This document shows positions 13,201 to 28,200 of a stretch of 64,000 nucleotides of DNA, in pieces. A program made the position numbers and the translations under genes. Every line of letters begins with the position of its first letter. The first letter of the stretch is position 1. Source of the stretch: Saturnia japonica (lineage: Eukaryota > Arthropoda > Insecta > Lepidoptera > Saturniidae); assembly GCA_033032175.1 (NCBI GenBank), contig CM065316.1, positions 9,952,115-10,016,114 of the forward strand, given 5' to 3'. Below the pieces are notes generated by a model, which saw only the letters and a list, made by a program, of their open reading frames with translations, did no database searches and was not told where the DNA came from.

Positions 13201-16200
13201 AGCACCAACTATCAGATCTTAATATATCTATAAACCATTGTTTCGATAAAACAAATATATTTATGAATACGCACTGAATCGGTTAAGTTGTTCAGAAGTT
13301 AAATCACTAACAGGCGCACACAAGATTTGTATATATAAGAACTAGCTAACCAGGCAGACTTTATGCCTTTACCGTTAGTTTAATGGCTCGGCCACAGCGC
13401 CACCTATCGGATTGTAACATATCTGTAAACCATTGTCTCGATAAAACAAATAGGTATATTATGTGAATATCTGCTCAATCAGTCAAGTTGTTCAGAAGTT
13501 AGAGAGTCACTAACAGACGGACACAATATGTAAGATATGATGTATAATAAATACATATATTATAGGTTTTGCACTAGTTCAATAAATAGTCAAAATGTAT
13601 CCGTTTGTAACTTATACGTCACAGATTTATCAACCAAGAGACTCACGTCAGTATCATTAAGTCCGCTGGTAATTAAAATGTAATTTATAGAGTTACAATT
13701 AAAAATATATTTTCACAAAACAAATTCTGATTCACTAAAGCAGGTATTTTCTTCGTAGTCATATAACACAATCATTCTTATTCGTAGATATCGGTGGTAT
13801 ATTTTCTTTTATTTCTATTCAATCGCTCGGTCTGTATCGCTTTGTATTCGAAACTAAGCTCGGAACTCTCCCGGTTATATATTCGTTATCATTGAATAGA
13901 ATCTCAAGGCACATCAAACCAAGTCGCGTATCGATCCTGAACTAGTGAATGCCAAAATGGTCACGGGTATTAAACCTTTCTTGGAAACTTGGAATCAATG
14001 TTAATATGATTAAGTAGCCATTAGACATACAGTTCACCTGATGTCACCAGATTAACTTCAAAAGGACAGCACTGGTCGAGTGTGGATCAGACCGGTGGAA
14101 TATCGATTCGATGTACGCAAGTACCAACGAAGGAACTTCATAATTAATCTCTAATTTGCGTAAGAGGCTAAAGGACTAATAAAAATTAAATATGTTGCAA
14201 CTTCTGAGGAATGAGTTGGAAGGAGCGTCTCGAGTGCTAGTGCGTGTGGCCAGTCACACCCTTCGGACAAGGAGCGCGCGAGCACCACTGCCTTGCGGCA
14301 GAATATATGTAGCGGTGGTGCTCCCACAGTCGAACCTTTCACAGACTCTATCTACTACTTTTAATTTCTTTATTCCGGTTATAACAGTGAACTGTATCTA
14401 GATTTTTTCGGAAATAAAGCAAAAACTTGACTTTGCGCACTTCCTCTCCATCATAAGAGATGTACGGGACAGAGAACTGTCGTTGGAAATTTTTCGCTAC
14501 TTGTGGCAGCCTGACTGTTGGGAGGCTGCCACTCTACAGAAGGTCGTAGCCAAATACTCGTGTTGTGTTCCTACGGTGAGTAGGGTTTCCAGAGCTCTTT
14601 GGGGAAGGAAGGTTCAAGAAGAGAGGTATAGTGCAGACAAATAACTTTGGAAATTTCTCGCTACTTGGAGTAACCCGACTGGTGATAAGATAATCTTGTA
14701 TTGTGCTCCTACAGTGGGTACGGTCACCGGAGCTTCTTGGGTTGGAGGGGAGTTCAATGTCGGCAAAGCATTAGTAATTATACATCTGGTGAAACCACCT
14801 ACCATTGGGCGGGCCTTAAGCTTCTTTGCCACCTTAATTGTGTATAAAAAAACACTTGATATTTTTATATGCGACGGGAATTCCCCTGGTAGAGACATCA
14901 CACACACCACGCAAGCGTTCAAAAATCAACTTAAAAATTAGGCGTTTTAGTCTATCGAGACCACCAAGTTCGGTGAAGCTGTAAAAGCCGCAGCAGCTTC
15001 AGGGCCCCTAAGGCTAACAGTATAGTCAGATTTAAAAAAAAATCTAACGTAACGTAACGGGGCTGGTAACGGGTATCTGATAATACTTTTGTATTATAGT
15101 GTGTAAAGTATTACAGGTTGTTGAGTGAAATTGCTTGTTAGTTCGGTTTCTGGCTCGGCATAAAAGGTTCGGTCTCATAAAATTCATATTTCGTTTCTTT
15201 TTCCACCCTATCTAATAAAACATTACATAAAAAATATTATATAAGGAAATATTAAAACCGTACATAAAATAATATAAAATCAACACTCAATAAACTGGTT
15301 TCATATATTTTATACTAATATATGTGTACATTTATATGTATGTGTATAATAATATAATTGCAAATAGTGGATGCAATCCAACTAGTCGCCAGAAAGAAAA
15401 CGTAGGTACCCAGAATTTTCGTAATTTAATTTGCTTCCCAATATTTTCTTATTTTTTCACTAATGCCCGGTTTCTGAGGTATCTACTTTTATCTGTAGTT
15501 TATCTTTTCAATAGCGCTATTGGTTCAATAACTCAACACATTGCATTCTGAAGACAACATCAAACAATAAAGTTAATTTAAATTTGGTTCAATTTAACTA
15601 ACCAAAATAGATAGAATATTATTAAATATTTTGTCGAATAAATTAATGGATATGCAAAAACTCAACATTATACTCTCAAGCAAAAGGAAATGAAGCCAAT
15701 CCTTTATTTTCGTTGTTCGTACAAAGCGCGATAATTTAAGCACAATGACAAAGTTTAATTTTATTTATATCCACTCATTGAAATGAATATGAAAGATATA
15801 AAAACTGGAACACTGTTGGCGTCGTAAACAAATTTCTTTGATTAACGGTCGGGAAACGGGCGCCAACTTGCCCGGAGCCAAACACAAACATACTATATCC
15901 TATCTTGCATACCGTCCTAACCCCAGCTAGTTATACAAGCTACTATATGTGTGCATAAGAGCTAACATTTGCATTCAGTCTAAAACTTTGGTTCAACTCG
16001 GCTAAATTTAGGACTAGTTTTCGACGTAAACTTATACTGCGTCTTTTGTTTTAAAATGATGCGTTATATTATTTCCTTTGTTCCAAGTTCTAACTAGTGT
16101 GAGTTGGTGTACTTGCATATCAACTAGTTTCTTCAACAAATGGTAATTTATGAACTTTTAAGTCCTAAAAAGTCATAAGTTACCTATATTATTCACCATT

Positions 16201-19200
16201 TATCATTACCTCCTTTCCAGGAACATTCTTAAACCTTGACAAGACAGAATTATTCATTACTACTATAGTTTACTGCAGATTCGTATATTATCCTTATGAA
16301 GTGTTTTTACTATAGTTGAAGAACTGCTCAGTAAAGTGGTTAATAAACTTTGTGAAAATGTTATTCATATTTTCATGTTTAATGTTAACATTACAGAATA
16401 TAATCAAATTTCTAGAGAAATTTCCATTTCGTGGAAATAACGTTCGTTCATTTGTTGCACTTTTCGTTACATCATGCGGTGTATTTAATAATGATCCATA
16501 GTATTTGTATGCTACAGTAGTTATTTTTTAAATTACTTAATGTATTTTTTTTGTTTGATGACGCAAATTACTGTTTTACCACCAGGGTAGGTACAGGTAC
16601 CTACTTGTTTTAAAACAAATTGTATTTTTATACTTAATACTACGGTCAAATTAATTAAGTTTAACAATGATGTTCAAGTTTTTTGTAGAATCTACTTTAT
16701 TTAAACTTCAGTTATTATCAATGTTTGTAGTTTTATCAATTGCCGGATCATAAAAAACTTTCAAAAAAGGAGATAAAAAGATGCTTAAAAATTTATTTAT
16801 TTCTGAATTCAAATATTCCATATCTATCTAATCAATTTTTTTTTAATCTACGCTTAAATAAAAATCAGATATCTATTACGATTATAATAATTCAAAATGT
16901 TTTGTTTTTTACCATTCAAATCAAAACATTCTTAAATGCACAAATAAGTTATATAAATATTTCCAACTTTTTAACTACTAGTTCTTATTAAGTTACCAAA
17001 CTTTATAAATTTTAAAAGGTACAGTTGTCCAATCTCAAAAGGTTCCCATTCCAAACACGCAATAGCCCTTTTACATTCAGTAAAATAGCGAACGAGAAAT
17101 AGCCTGTCCCTTATTACAGACTTGACCAAGACAAAAAGGTTTTTCTCCGGTTCGAACAAAATCAATTTAGACTAATGTTATAACATTACGTAGCAATTTC
17201 CTTTTTGTTTTCAATAATAATTCATTATTGAATATTATGTTCTTTAAGGCCTTTATTTTAAAATGTTTAACCAGTTAAATTATTTAAAAGGAAACAAAAA
17301 CCTGACTGCAACAAAAACCATGATTAAAAAATTTATTTTTTTGCTTTTTATTTGATCCCCAGACATCATACATAATCATACTAATATAATAAATGTGAAA
17401 GTGTGTATGTTTGGATGTTTGTCACTCAATCACGCGAAAATGGCTGAACGGATTTGAATGAAATTTAGCACACAGATAGTCTATGACCTGGAATAACACA
17501 TAGGGTACTTTTTATCCCGGTAAAAGTCATAGTTTGACCAGTAGTATCCTACAAATATAATAAATGTGAAAGTTTGTATGTTTGTTACTCAATCACGTAA
17601 AAACTACTGAACGGTTTTGGATGAAATTTGGCACACAGATAGTCTATAACCTGGAATAATGCATAGGGTACTTTTTATCCTGAAAAATCGTAACTTAACC
17701 ACTGTTATCCTACAAATATAATACTCATCTATGATTTTTTTGATTTATCGTGTTTGAAATCAGCTGGTGCATATGCAGTAATATAGCGCAGTGGTAGGGA
17801 TCGCCTCCACCATACACATAGTGACAACTGCATCTATGATTTTCATTTGGGTTGTCGTGTTCCGAGATCAATCTGCGTATATCCAATAATACGCAGACGA
17901 AGTTGCGGGTACCAGCTAGTTATAAATAAAAATTAAATATAAAGTAAATAAGTATAAGTAGTAGTAAGTAATATAAAGTAAATATTGTATAGCTTATGTC
18001 ACTCCCACAATTAAGACGAATCTAACGACACCTCGTATGTCAAGAATATAATATATTTTATTCGATTGATGGTTTTTATTTAAAGATTTGTTTAGCTTTC
18101 GACAGATCAATCAGGCCGGGAAAATAATAGATTCTATTATCTCATCCGAATTTAAATATAAATATCTAAAACTGTAATTTTTGGTGACGTAGGCATCTAT
18201 AAAAGCCATTTTTATATGTTATGTAAGTTTAAAAATCCTTAATTGCTCGAATTCATCGTAGCTTTTCAACGTCAAAGAGTAGCGTGGGCAACCAGCCATT
18301 CATCATGTTTTACCCAAATTGAGCACTTATAATTAAATTGGAATTCTGGTTGTAAATAACTATTTTCGGTTCTTCGCAGGCTTTTCAGGGAACTCATGGG
18401 AATTAATAACTCTTAAAAGGTACACAAGGTTTATTTAGCTTTATATTATATAAAGAAGTCGACATTGAAAAGTTCCGATTTTTTCTCACATATTACTTTG
18501 AAAGCAAGTACTGTTGTTCCCGGGTGTTTTGTATTGAACATTTTAGAAGTAGAATATCCAAAACTAAAATATTTATTCTCTTCAGTAGGTATTTTGATAC
18601 TAATTATTACCTAAAGGCTCTCATTTTATTTATATGAACGGATGTATAAAATCGTATGCAATTTCCACTTCCGATAACTTTCTATACATTGTTTTATCAT
18701 TTCGGTTGTACGCTTGCTTTGTTTTGAAACTCATTCATTATTCTTTAAATATACCTAGTTTTCTTTTGTTACGGGATCAAGACAATAATTATTTAGAGCT
18801 ATATTAAACGCCCTCTTTGAAGATTACTACATTTTCTTTATCTATGTGATGACACAAGATGTCGTAATTTAATTGTAATAAAAACATCATCCAGGCTTAA
18901 AATGTTACAGTCTTAGATCACATCGTCACTTATGATCAGGTGAGATAATGGTGTGAAACACTAAACCTACAAAGTATCTAAAAAAAGTGGTATGCGGTGT
19001 GGTGTTGTGGTTTTGTACAAGGTTATTTTAAAGAATGAAAGTACCAGAAAAGCATTAATATGAATAATTAGCATACATCTCATCTGCTTGTCCTTGTTCC
19101 ACTTAAGTAGGGTCGATACATGTTTTGTTCTTTCATGTTGTGAACTGAGATTTCGCTTAATGTTTTACGACCGGCCGGATGTCAACCCCCCTTGAGATCT

Positions 19201-22200
19201 TGTTTGTATTTAGCCAAGGCTAGTTAAAATACACTTTTCATCGCCTTTAAGACCTTCCACTACCGCCTTGTACCACACTTGTACTTACTTAAATACACTC
19301 ATCAAAAAAGTCTAAGCAACATGTACTAATTTTAATTTTAGGATGGTTCTTCACATTATAACGTTGTATTCTATTTTTAAAATAATATCTTTAGGGTTCT
19401 ATGATGTAAAAATAACAGCTGTTGTCTTTATAAGTTCTTTTAATAACAGAAATGAACAATATTAGAATATACTGTAGAAACTAAGATACATAAGAAACTA
19501 AACTTTTTTCTTACAAAATGAAATTTCTAAAGAAAATGTATTTATTGTGAAAGAATAGAACAATTTAATACAAAGTATGGGCTCCTCTGCTATTCAGAAC
19601 TTGTCGGCAACGATTATTCATTGAATTAATGAGACTGTTTATGTCATCTGGCGGTATTCGCTCCCAATGGAATTGTAGCAAATCCTTCAGCTGTTGGGAT
19701 GTTGTCGCTCCGTCCAAGTCCTTCAAAACACGTATCTGGAGCATGTCCCATGCGTGCTCGATGGGGTTGAGATCTGGCGATTGTGCAGGCCAGGGCAATA
19801 CCCGGATGTTCTCCGTTGCAAAGTATTCACTGGTTCGCCGAGCTGTATGTGAACGCGCATTGTCATGCATTAACCTAAAATCGGAGCCAAAGGTTTGTGC
19901 AAATGGGTAGACATAAGGTCTGAGAATATCCTCAATGTAATTTTCAGCATTCATGTTTCCATTTACAAAAACGAGCTCAGTTCGCCTGTTCTTCATAATA
20001 CCCGCCCATAACATAACTGTTGAGCCGCTGTATGGATGAACTTCCTGAACGCACCTGAGCCTTTCAGTATTTCCGGGCCGACGATACACTCGCACCCTTC
20101 TTGTATTAGGCTTAAACCCGAATCGCGACTCATCGGAAAACATAATTTTATCCCATTGTTCCTGGGTCCATGTTATGCGTTCTCTACACCATTCATATCG
20201 ACGAGCGCGATTCCCGTGACGTATCGGTGGTCACCTGATTGGGCGTCGAGCTCGTAGGCCGTACTCATGCAGTCGATTTCGCACAGTTTGAGGACTTACA
20301 TCAACACCACTTGAAATTTGTAGCCTCAAACTTATCTCTCGAGCGGTTAACATCGGCTGGCGTCTTGCAGTCAGTTGTATGTGTCGGTCTTGCCGAGTGG
20401 TTGTACTCCATTTACGGCCTGGATGCGGTTCGGCGGGTTCTCCTGTATTATTGTAGCGCTGCCAAAGACGACAAATAACACTTCTATGAATGCCAAAATG
20501 TCGAGATACCTGAGATTGATTACTTCCCGCTTGCAACATCCCTACAGCTCTTTGCATTTCATCTGCCATCAAATGACGTCGCTTCATGACGTAAAGAATA
20601 TCTAACAATTCAATTTTGTCGATAACTTTATTTAAATGGTTGGTAAAATTATAAAATCAAGACTAAACGTAGCAATTAAAACGCACTTAAATTCAAACAA
20701 ATTCGCTTTCATTTGAATTTTATGAAAAAACAAAACATAATCAAATATTTTTTTTACAACCAGCCAGTATGTCATCAATAACAAAAAAGTTTACTTACCT
20801 ACGCACTTTGTTTGAGTGAATATGTAGAAATTAATTAATATAAATGGAAAAATTTGTAATATCACGCATGTTGCTTAGACTTTTTTGATGTGTGTATATA
20901 TAAATCACGCCTATTTCCCAACGGGGTAGGCAGAGACCAAGTCCTTCCACCTGCTACGATCCTGGCATACATCTTTCACTTCTTTAACATTCATTAATCT
21001 TTTCATGCATGCTCGTCGGTTTAGATTACTCTTGACCTGACCTTTCTTCTAAACGTCTCCGATTTAATCGATGAATATTCATCTAGGCCTTCCTCTTCCA
21101 ACGTTTCCTTTCAAACTCGCATTATACATTTATTTAGTCAGTCTTCTTTCATTAATTCTCTCATCATGCCCAAACCATCTAAGCATCCCTTTCTCAATCC
21201 GTGTGACTATATCTTCTTTCACACCACAAAGCTCTCTTATCACAGTTATCACACTATTTCTTATACTGTCACACATTTTCACTCCTAACATACATCTTAG
21301 CGCTCTCATTTCTACTACATTTACTTTACTTTCATGATTTTTGTGCCACACCCAGCTTTCACTTCCGTACATGAGTGTTGGAACCAACACTCCTCTATGC
21401 ACAGCCAAACGAGCTTTCATAGAAATTCTCTGGCTGCTCATAAAGGAGTATAACGCCTTACATATATACTTATATATATTAATAAATCTGCAGTTCTGTC
21501 TGTACATGAATTTTTCTTTTCCAAATTTCTTGATAGACAGCCTATACAAGTTTTAAGAAAATATCACTTTTGTTGCCCGGTTAATATTCAAGGTTATCAC
21601 ATCCAATTGACTATATTAAAAAAAAAAATTCCTACTCTTTTTTGGCAAGTGTGCTTAAAAGATGGCATATTTAGTCTGAATTCTAAAATGATATAACGCA
21701 TGCTAGATTCTTTGTTACATAAAAATGTCCTATAACTTTTAAAGGACCTACATGAATAAGATTTTTTTTTTCTGATTACTGTCACCACGTGGGCTAACAC
21801 CCATTTCCGGCTTGACATTGATTTTGGAACATTCCTGTATATAAAGGACATTGATCACTTTTGTTAATCATTACTTTCAGAAATTGTAAAATAAAACTTT
21901 AATTCTCTACCATTTATCACGAAATTTTGCACACGCGAAGTACAAAACATCCCTCATTCCCCTATTGATAGATGAATAATAATTGTTAATAATATAGGTA
22001 AAAATAAAATTACGAAACACAAATAATTACTACGTAATGAACACATGCGGAGCCGCGAGGTATCGCTAATATGTATATTAAAAAAAAAAAACATTACTGA
22101 AGAAAGCACCGAACAATTCTAACGAAAAAATAAACTGTTGTGGAACAAATTTAACTTTGCCGTTGGAAAACTATTATCTCCATACATCGGTATATGCTGC

Positions 22201-25200
22201 GGTCAGATTACCAACTGCAAATAAGTTTGTTTTCGCTAAAATATTTTAATTTTTTGTGATTTAATTACAGATTTACGGTTTTCGGATTTTTTCCTTTATT
22301 TGTGCTTTAAGACATTGCTTCTTGCCAAGTTTAATGATTTTAGGTCAACTGGAAGTACCTTTATTGGTTTTAATTCCCTTTGCGAAATATGTGGCATAAA
22401 CAGTCGTATCTTTTGATTGGGTTGATTTCGAAGTTTGATTTTTTCACAGCTCCAAGGAATTGCAGACCTAAGTATTTTATATTAATTTCAACCTGATACC
22501 TCAACACAATCCTGAGAAAAAGGGTCTTCACAGACAGACAGACAGACGGATAACGAAGTGAGCCTATAACGCTTCCTTTTTTCCTTTTGAGGTACGGAAC
22601 CCTAAAAATAGCTATTGGTATAGGTAATGAGAGATGAATAAACTGGAACGCCGTTTGACCGATTAACATGATAATATAATTGGTAGACGTAAGTGTTTTC
22701 TTCATGGAGAAGGTTCTGTATTCGAGTTATTGACAACAGATCTGTCTGTCTGTTTGTATGTCTGGACTCAACTCAAAAACGGCTTGGTCGATTCTGATGA
22801 AATTTTGTGCACGGGATGCTTATGTCATTGGTTAATTGATAGGGTATACGAATTTTCATTATTATTTAGAAATCGTAAAAAGAAGTATTATCCAAAAAAA
22901 AAAATTGTTAATTCTTCGCCGATATTGATGAAATTTGTATACGGAAAGTATGAGTAATTTCATAATTGATAGGCTATAAGTATCGTCAAAAATATCCTTA
23001 AATTTATAGTAAAAAAATTATAAAATTTAATGTATATTTAAGTCGTTCTCAACCGCTTTTTGATAAAATTTCGTAAACGGGATGCATACGTGACTTCATA
23101 ATTGATAGGCTAGAATAATCGTCAACAATAATTATTTCAGAAATATGAAAAAAATAATTTTTTAATTTTCAACCAATTTTGATGAAAATTGTACACGGGA
23201 AGGCGTGCCATTTATGAATTGAACTGCCAATAATATATACAATAATAAAATTACGGAATGTAAATAATCCCGTTAGTATATAATTATAAAATCTTAATAT
23301 TATTTTGAGACTTTGGTATTAATTAATGAAATCTATGAAGTATTTCTGAAGAAGATTCCTTATAAAAATTTCAATGATCACTTATGTTATATCTATTGTA
23401 TATTATTACTAGCTGAGACTTGTAGCCTAATGTTAGGTAGCCTATGCTATTCCTCGTGGGTCTGACTATCATATAAAAAAATCCGACTGGTAGTTCCAGA
23501 GATTAGCGTGTTTAAACAAACAAACAAACGAACAAAACTTTTCCGTTTTATTATATTAAAGTATAGAATATTTCACATGGAACAGACATATGGACATCTT
23601 CTACTAACATTCACTAATCCGCAGTGGACCGTGATGGATTGTGCACAAAATTCGAGGGAGAGGTCAGCTATATGCCACCATGTATGTATGTATGTGTAGT
23701 TAGGTAGGATTTGATCCACGTTTCTCCAATTAGATTAACAAAACAACAGTCCCAAATGTTCTCTCGGCAAATCGAATAATCCACGGTTGTGCCTACAGAA
23801 ACATGTTCGAAAATATATTTATTAGAGAATTGAGTGCGCATTTAATAAATATTTCTGATAACCATCTATCTATATTCCAAGATAACCTGCCTCCTAATGT
23901 GGAACAGATAGACTGACTTACTTAGATATACAGAAACTTTGTATGAGTTGAGCTTCCGAGAGTAGAATCCAATTCAATAATTGGAATGATAGGTAAATTC
24001 CTTTAAGTTCCTAAGGTTTCGTTAAATTGAACAGCTCGCTAAAACTGAAGTTCAATTCTATATTTTATTTAATAAAGATATAAATAAGTACTATTACTAC
24101 TGGCTTATAAATACATATAAACAAAAAGAAATGTGCGTATAACCTTTATTCCTGTTTGAAGTAAAACTTACACGCACATTATTTTATATATATATATTTG
24201 AATATATCAAAATAATTACAAACATATTTTACTCAGTATTATATCTATCTGAAAAATAGTCAAGTCACGTCTAAAGAAGTTTAACTAAAAGAAATACACT
24301 TTAGTTTCTTTGTTATGTATTAATACTAGAGAGTAGAAATAATTCTATTTAATCAATTAAAATACCGAAAACACTTTTTAATGATGACAAGTTTGACTCA
24401 AATAGATCTGTAATTATGTAATAAATATATATTATATTAAATTTACCACCGTTCCTATCTATCTATTTTACTATAATTATTGATATATTAAATATTATAT
24501 TGTTATTTCAATATATAATAATTATTATAAAATAATGCCGAAGAGTTTTTTATTTGATTGTTTATTAATTGTTTATTAAATACGACTTGTATTTGAATAA
24601 TTATTTTTGTATATGATAGCCAGAGTCATAAAGAATAGTATTAGCTTATCAAGCATTAAGTTACACCTCTCAGTTAACCTTAAATATTGATATATATTAT
24701 ATTATTATAGATATATTTATATTATATTTTTGTTAAGTAAGTCGGAAGAATATAATTCAAATAATTCAACACTCGGCTTAGATCTATGACAATCAGGTCT
24801 GAGTGGGTTTGACAGGGTGGCATTACCACCACTCACATAATGGTAAACCTGTATACTCTTTTTCGAGTAGGCGCGATTCGGGATCAGCCAGTATAATCCA
24901 GCTGCTGAGAGACTTGCAGGCCGCCCGTGACAACGATGACCGTCGATGGATTACCGATCTCTTAATGTACGCCGTTGTTTTTGGATGGTATTGCGATTAC
25001 CTTCAACCATAGTGACGTCACTTTGCCCTGCTACTATAAAAATGATTGCAACCCAAAATTGTAGTAACTAGGGATTACTATTAATATGTTATTACTCCTA
25101 AGGATTGGATTGTGTTACAATGCCTCGTGTATCAATGCTACATGTTAATCAAATCATGTTCCAATTTAAATGTATAATAAATATATCATAGTGTAAACCC

Positions 25201-28200
25201 TAATAAACATAAAACACCGAAATTACCGCACATTAAACAAACAACAGTTTTGAAATTGCTCTGCATAAAATAAACAACACTTTATATTTCACAATAAAGG
25301 GTTGGAATTATCGATCCTAACTTTATTTATGCCAAGTTCGATTTTGTTACCGCTATTATAGCACTTACATAATTTATTGCTTTTCGAAGCACATTAAAAC
25401 CATTATGGTATTGAAGTATACGTTATTAACGTATTATGTATTTACGATTTTGGGCAATGAACGATACCTAAAACCACTATTGTGATCGAATTTATGAATC
25501 ACTTTTTATTATGAAATTAAATATTACTTTTAAATTAGTTTAAATTTTAAATGAAATTATTTTAATTAGTTAAATACAAATATTAAAATACTTCATAATA
25601 TTTCTTAAAATTGTTATGTTCTTTTATAACTTTTATTATTTTCGAATATAATCTCACGCGCTTATATGATACTTATACAAGTTAATTATACAAAAAAAAA
25701 ACGCTTCTGCTAGCTCTGGTTATTCCGCTATTTTTAATTTTACGTATTATCTTCAAATTAATAAAATTGAAGTAAAGTTAGTAAAGGTAAAGTTATGTTT
25801 AAAAAAGTAAAAAGCCACCTTTTAATTTTTAATCCAGAATAACAGACATAGTTCCCATAGAACACCATATTAACGTAAAGAAAGTTGCAGGCACCAACTA
25901 GTTATAAATTAATTCAGTTGTTATTCTAGTTTCTATGTAGTTATACTATGTCTATACGAGACAACGGTAAGATGAACGGATACTTGTCGAGGTTAATTAG
26001 CGTAAAGGAAGCGGAAGAGATTTACAAAAATAAAGAAAAATATTTTTCCTACACACCCTGCCTGTCTATTAAGAGACATGGCGTGGTGACAAATACATGT
26101 ACTAATAGTTACACTCAAATTATACACTTGGTTCATTTAACTTAATCAAAATCAAACACTGTTCAATTGCGTCCATTGCACTTAAAAAAGTGGCACTAAA
26201 TCGCGAATACGTAACATTGGCCCATAAAGAAGAACATAAACTGAAGAAAGGCAGACTGACTAACGTGCATATGACAAACTTTATTAAACATTAGTCAATT
26301 AGTATTTCCATCCTCGTTATAATTTCAAAATTGCTCCTGAAGTATGTATAATTAGGTCAGAGTAATGTAAAGTAATTCACCTTCATTTTGTCCCCGCGGT
26401 CAATGTTTTGTTTAATACTCGCCTCTTCCAAACTGGTATTCTTAATTATGACACTGAACAGACTGTAGGAAGCTTTGTAAATTTTGTTCGGTAACAATTT
26501 AAAGCTTGTTCCTTGTAGCCCTTGTATTATACACTGTCATATTGTGAATTTACCTATTTTGATAATTAATGTAACTTTCTTCGCGACAAGAACAATAATT
26601 AATTATTCGGTTAAATCGCATCTAAATTACCCAAGCAATATTTATATGAATTTTTAACGAAGGTGGGTAAGTTGTATGATGTATTGCTTTTAGACGCTGC
26701 GTCGATCGGACTGAGTTGTTATCCTATAAGTAATGATTGTGATTTGTGAATATTCTTTTGTAGTCTTCTTCTTCTTGTCGGCGCATAGGTCGTAGTATTT
26801 TAAATAAATAAAAATTAAATGTTCCACGTTGGTAAGTGCAATAATAATAATAATAGTGCATAATTATTTTTAAAGTGTTAGTAATATACCAAACAAAGTT
26901 TTTAGGGAGAAAAAAATGGATATACCTGGAAAATTCTGGATACTTACATGAAATTGGATTTTTTACGAACTCAAAACTAATACTATTGATTCGATCAATG
27001 GATATGCGTAAAACTTTTTCGCTTTGTTCTTCATTGTCCTGAAAAAAAATTCACGAAAAATATTCGGAATAGGTGGCGGTTATTCGGTAATAAAATTGAA
27101 GTTTCTGTTTGTAATGTATATATATCAGCTATTTAATAAATGCATATGAAAGTATATACGGTACTTATTACAAAACACCGATTTTTAACATTGTTGTCTG
27201 TCTGATTATCTGTTTGTTCCGGATAATCACCGAAACGGTTTGATCGATTGTGACGGAACTTTCACTGGAAGATAGCAGACATTATAAGGAATAACTTAGG
27301 CTGCATTTATTTTGGAAAAAGAATTGGGGTACCGCGCAAATAAATTCAATTCGGAAAACGACTATTTTGGGCCGCTTAAATGGCTTACACTGAGTAAACC
27401 ATAAGAGATATATAAAATTAACGTAGTGCATAATTTTAGACCTTAAAAATCTACAAAAATGCAGCGAGATCATAATAATAGGTCCTCACATATGAAATTG
27501 GCGTTTTATTGAACTGGCCACTTTGATCTCAAATATCTGCCGTTTGGTTAGGAATTCCAAATTTAAGTATATTTAAAATTTAGGCTTGTGTTTGTGTTTT
27601 GAATTTAGTGATTAATTAGTTTTCCCACCATTTAAGATTTTTCTTTGACATCGTTCTTTTCACAAAATGGAAAACTGAAAATACCGCGTTATTTACGAAT
27701 TTGAGTTCCACCGTGGCATCAGCGCTGCAAAATCAACTCGAAGGATCAATTATTTGTATGGGGAAGCTACTGTAAAAGAAAGCATGATACGTTTTTCGTG
27801 CTGAAAATGTTGACCTACGAAACAAACCCGACCCCACCCGTGATCGTGAAAGCGGATCTATCGCAAACCACGTCACAGTTAGCGGCAGGCTTCCGTGTGA
27901 GTGATAAAATATTGTCAATTCACTTGAAACAAATAGGAAAAGTTAAAAATCTCGAGAAATGAGTACCGCTTGAATTGGCTGAAGCACAAACAACAAACAC
28001 GCATCGGGTGCTGCGATACGTTACTCTACCATCACAATAGCGAGGGAATTTTGAATCGTATTGTTACTTGTGAAGAAAAATGGATCTTTTACGACAATTG
28101 GAAAAGGTCATCACAGTGGTTGAACCCAGGAGAACCGACCAAATCCTGTTTCAAGCGAAAGTTGACTCAGAAAAAGGTACTGAGAGTGTTTGGTGGACCA

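Noticed and set aside
12911..13555. Considered a CRISPR array
   Set aside because: Units are about 200 bases, diverged throughout, with no short constant repeat and unique spacers; eukaryotic tandem duplication.
14614..14941. Overlapping opposite-strand open frames of 102 and 81 codons
   Set aside because: They lie in an internally repeated block and carry no recognisable domain, start context or splice partner; treated as repeat-derived.
22370..22705. 111-codon minus-strand open frame
   Set aside because: It follows a common non-coding insect repeat with a (CAGA)n stretch; no domain.
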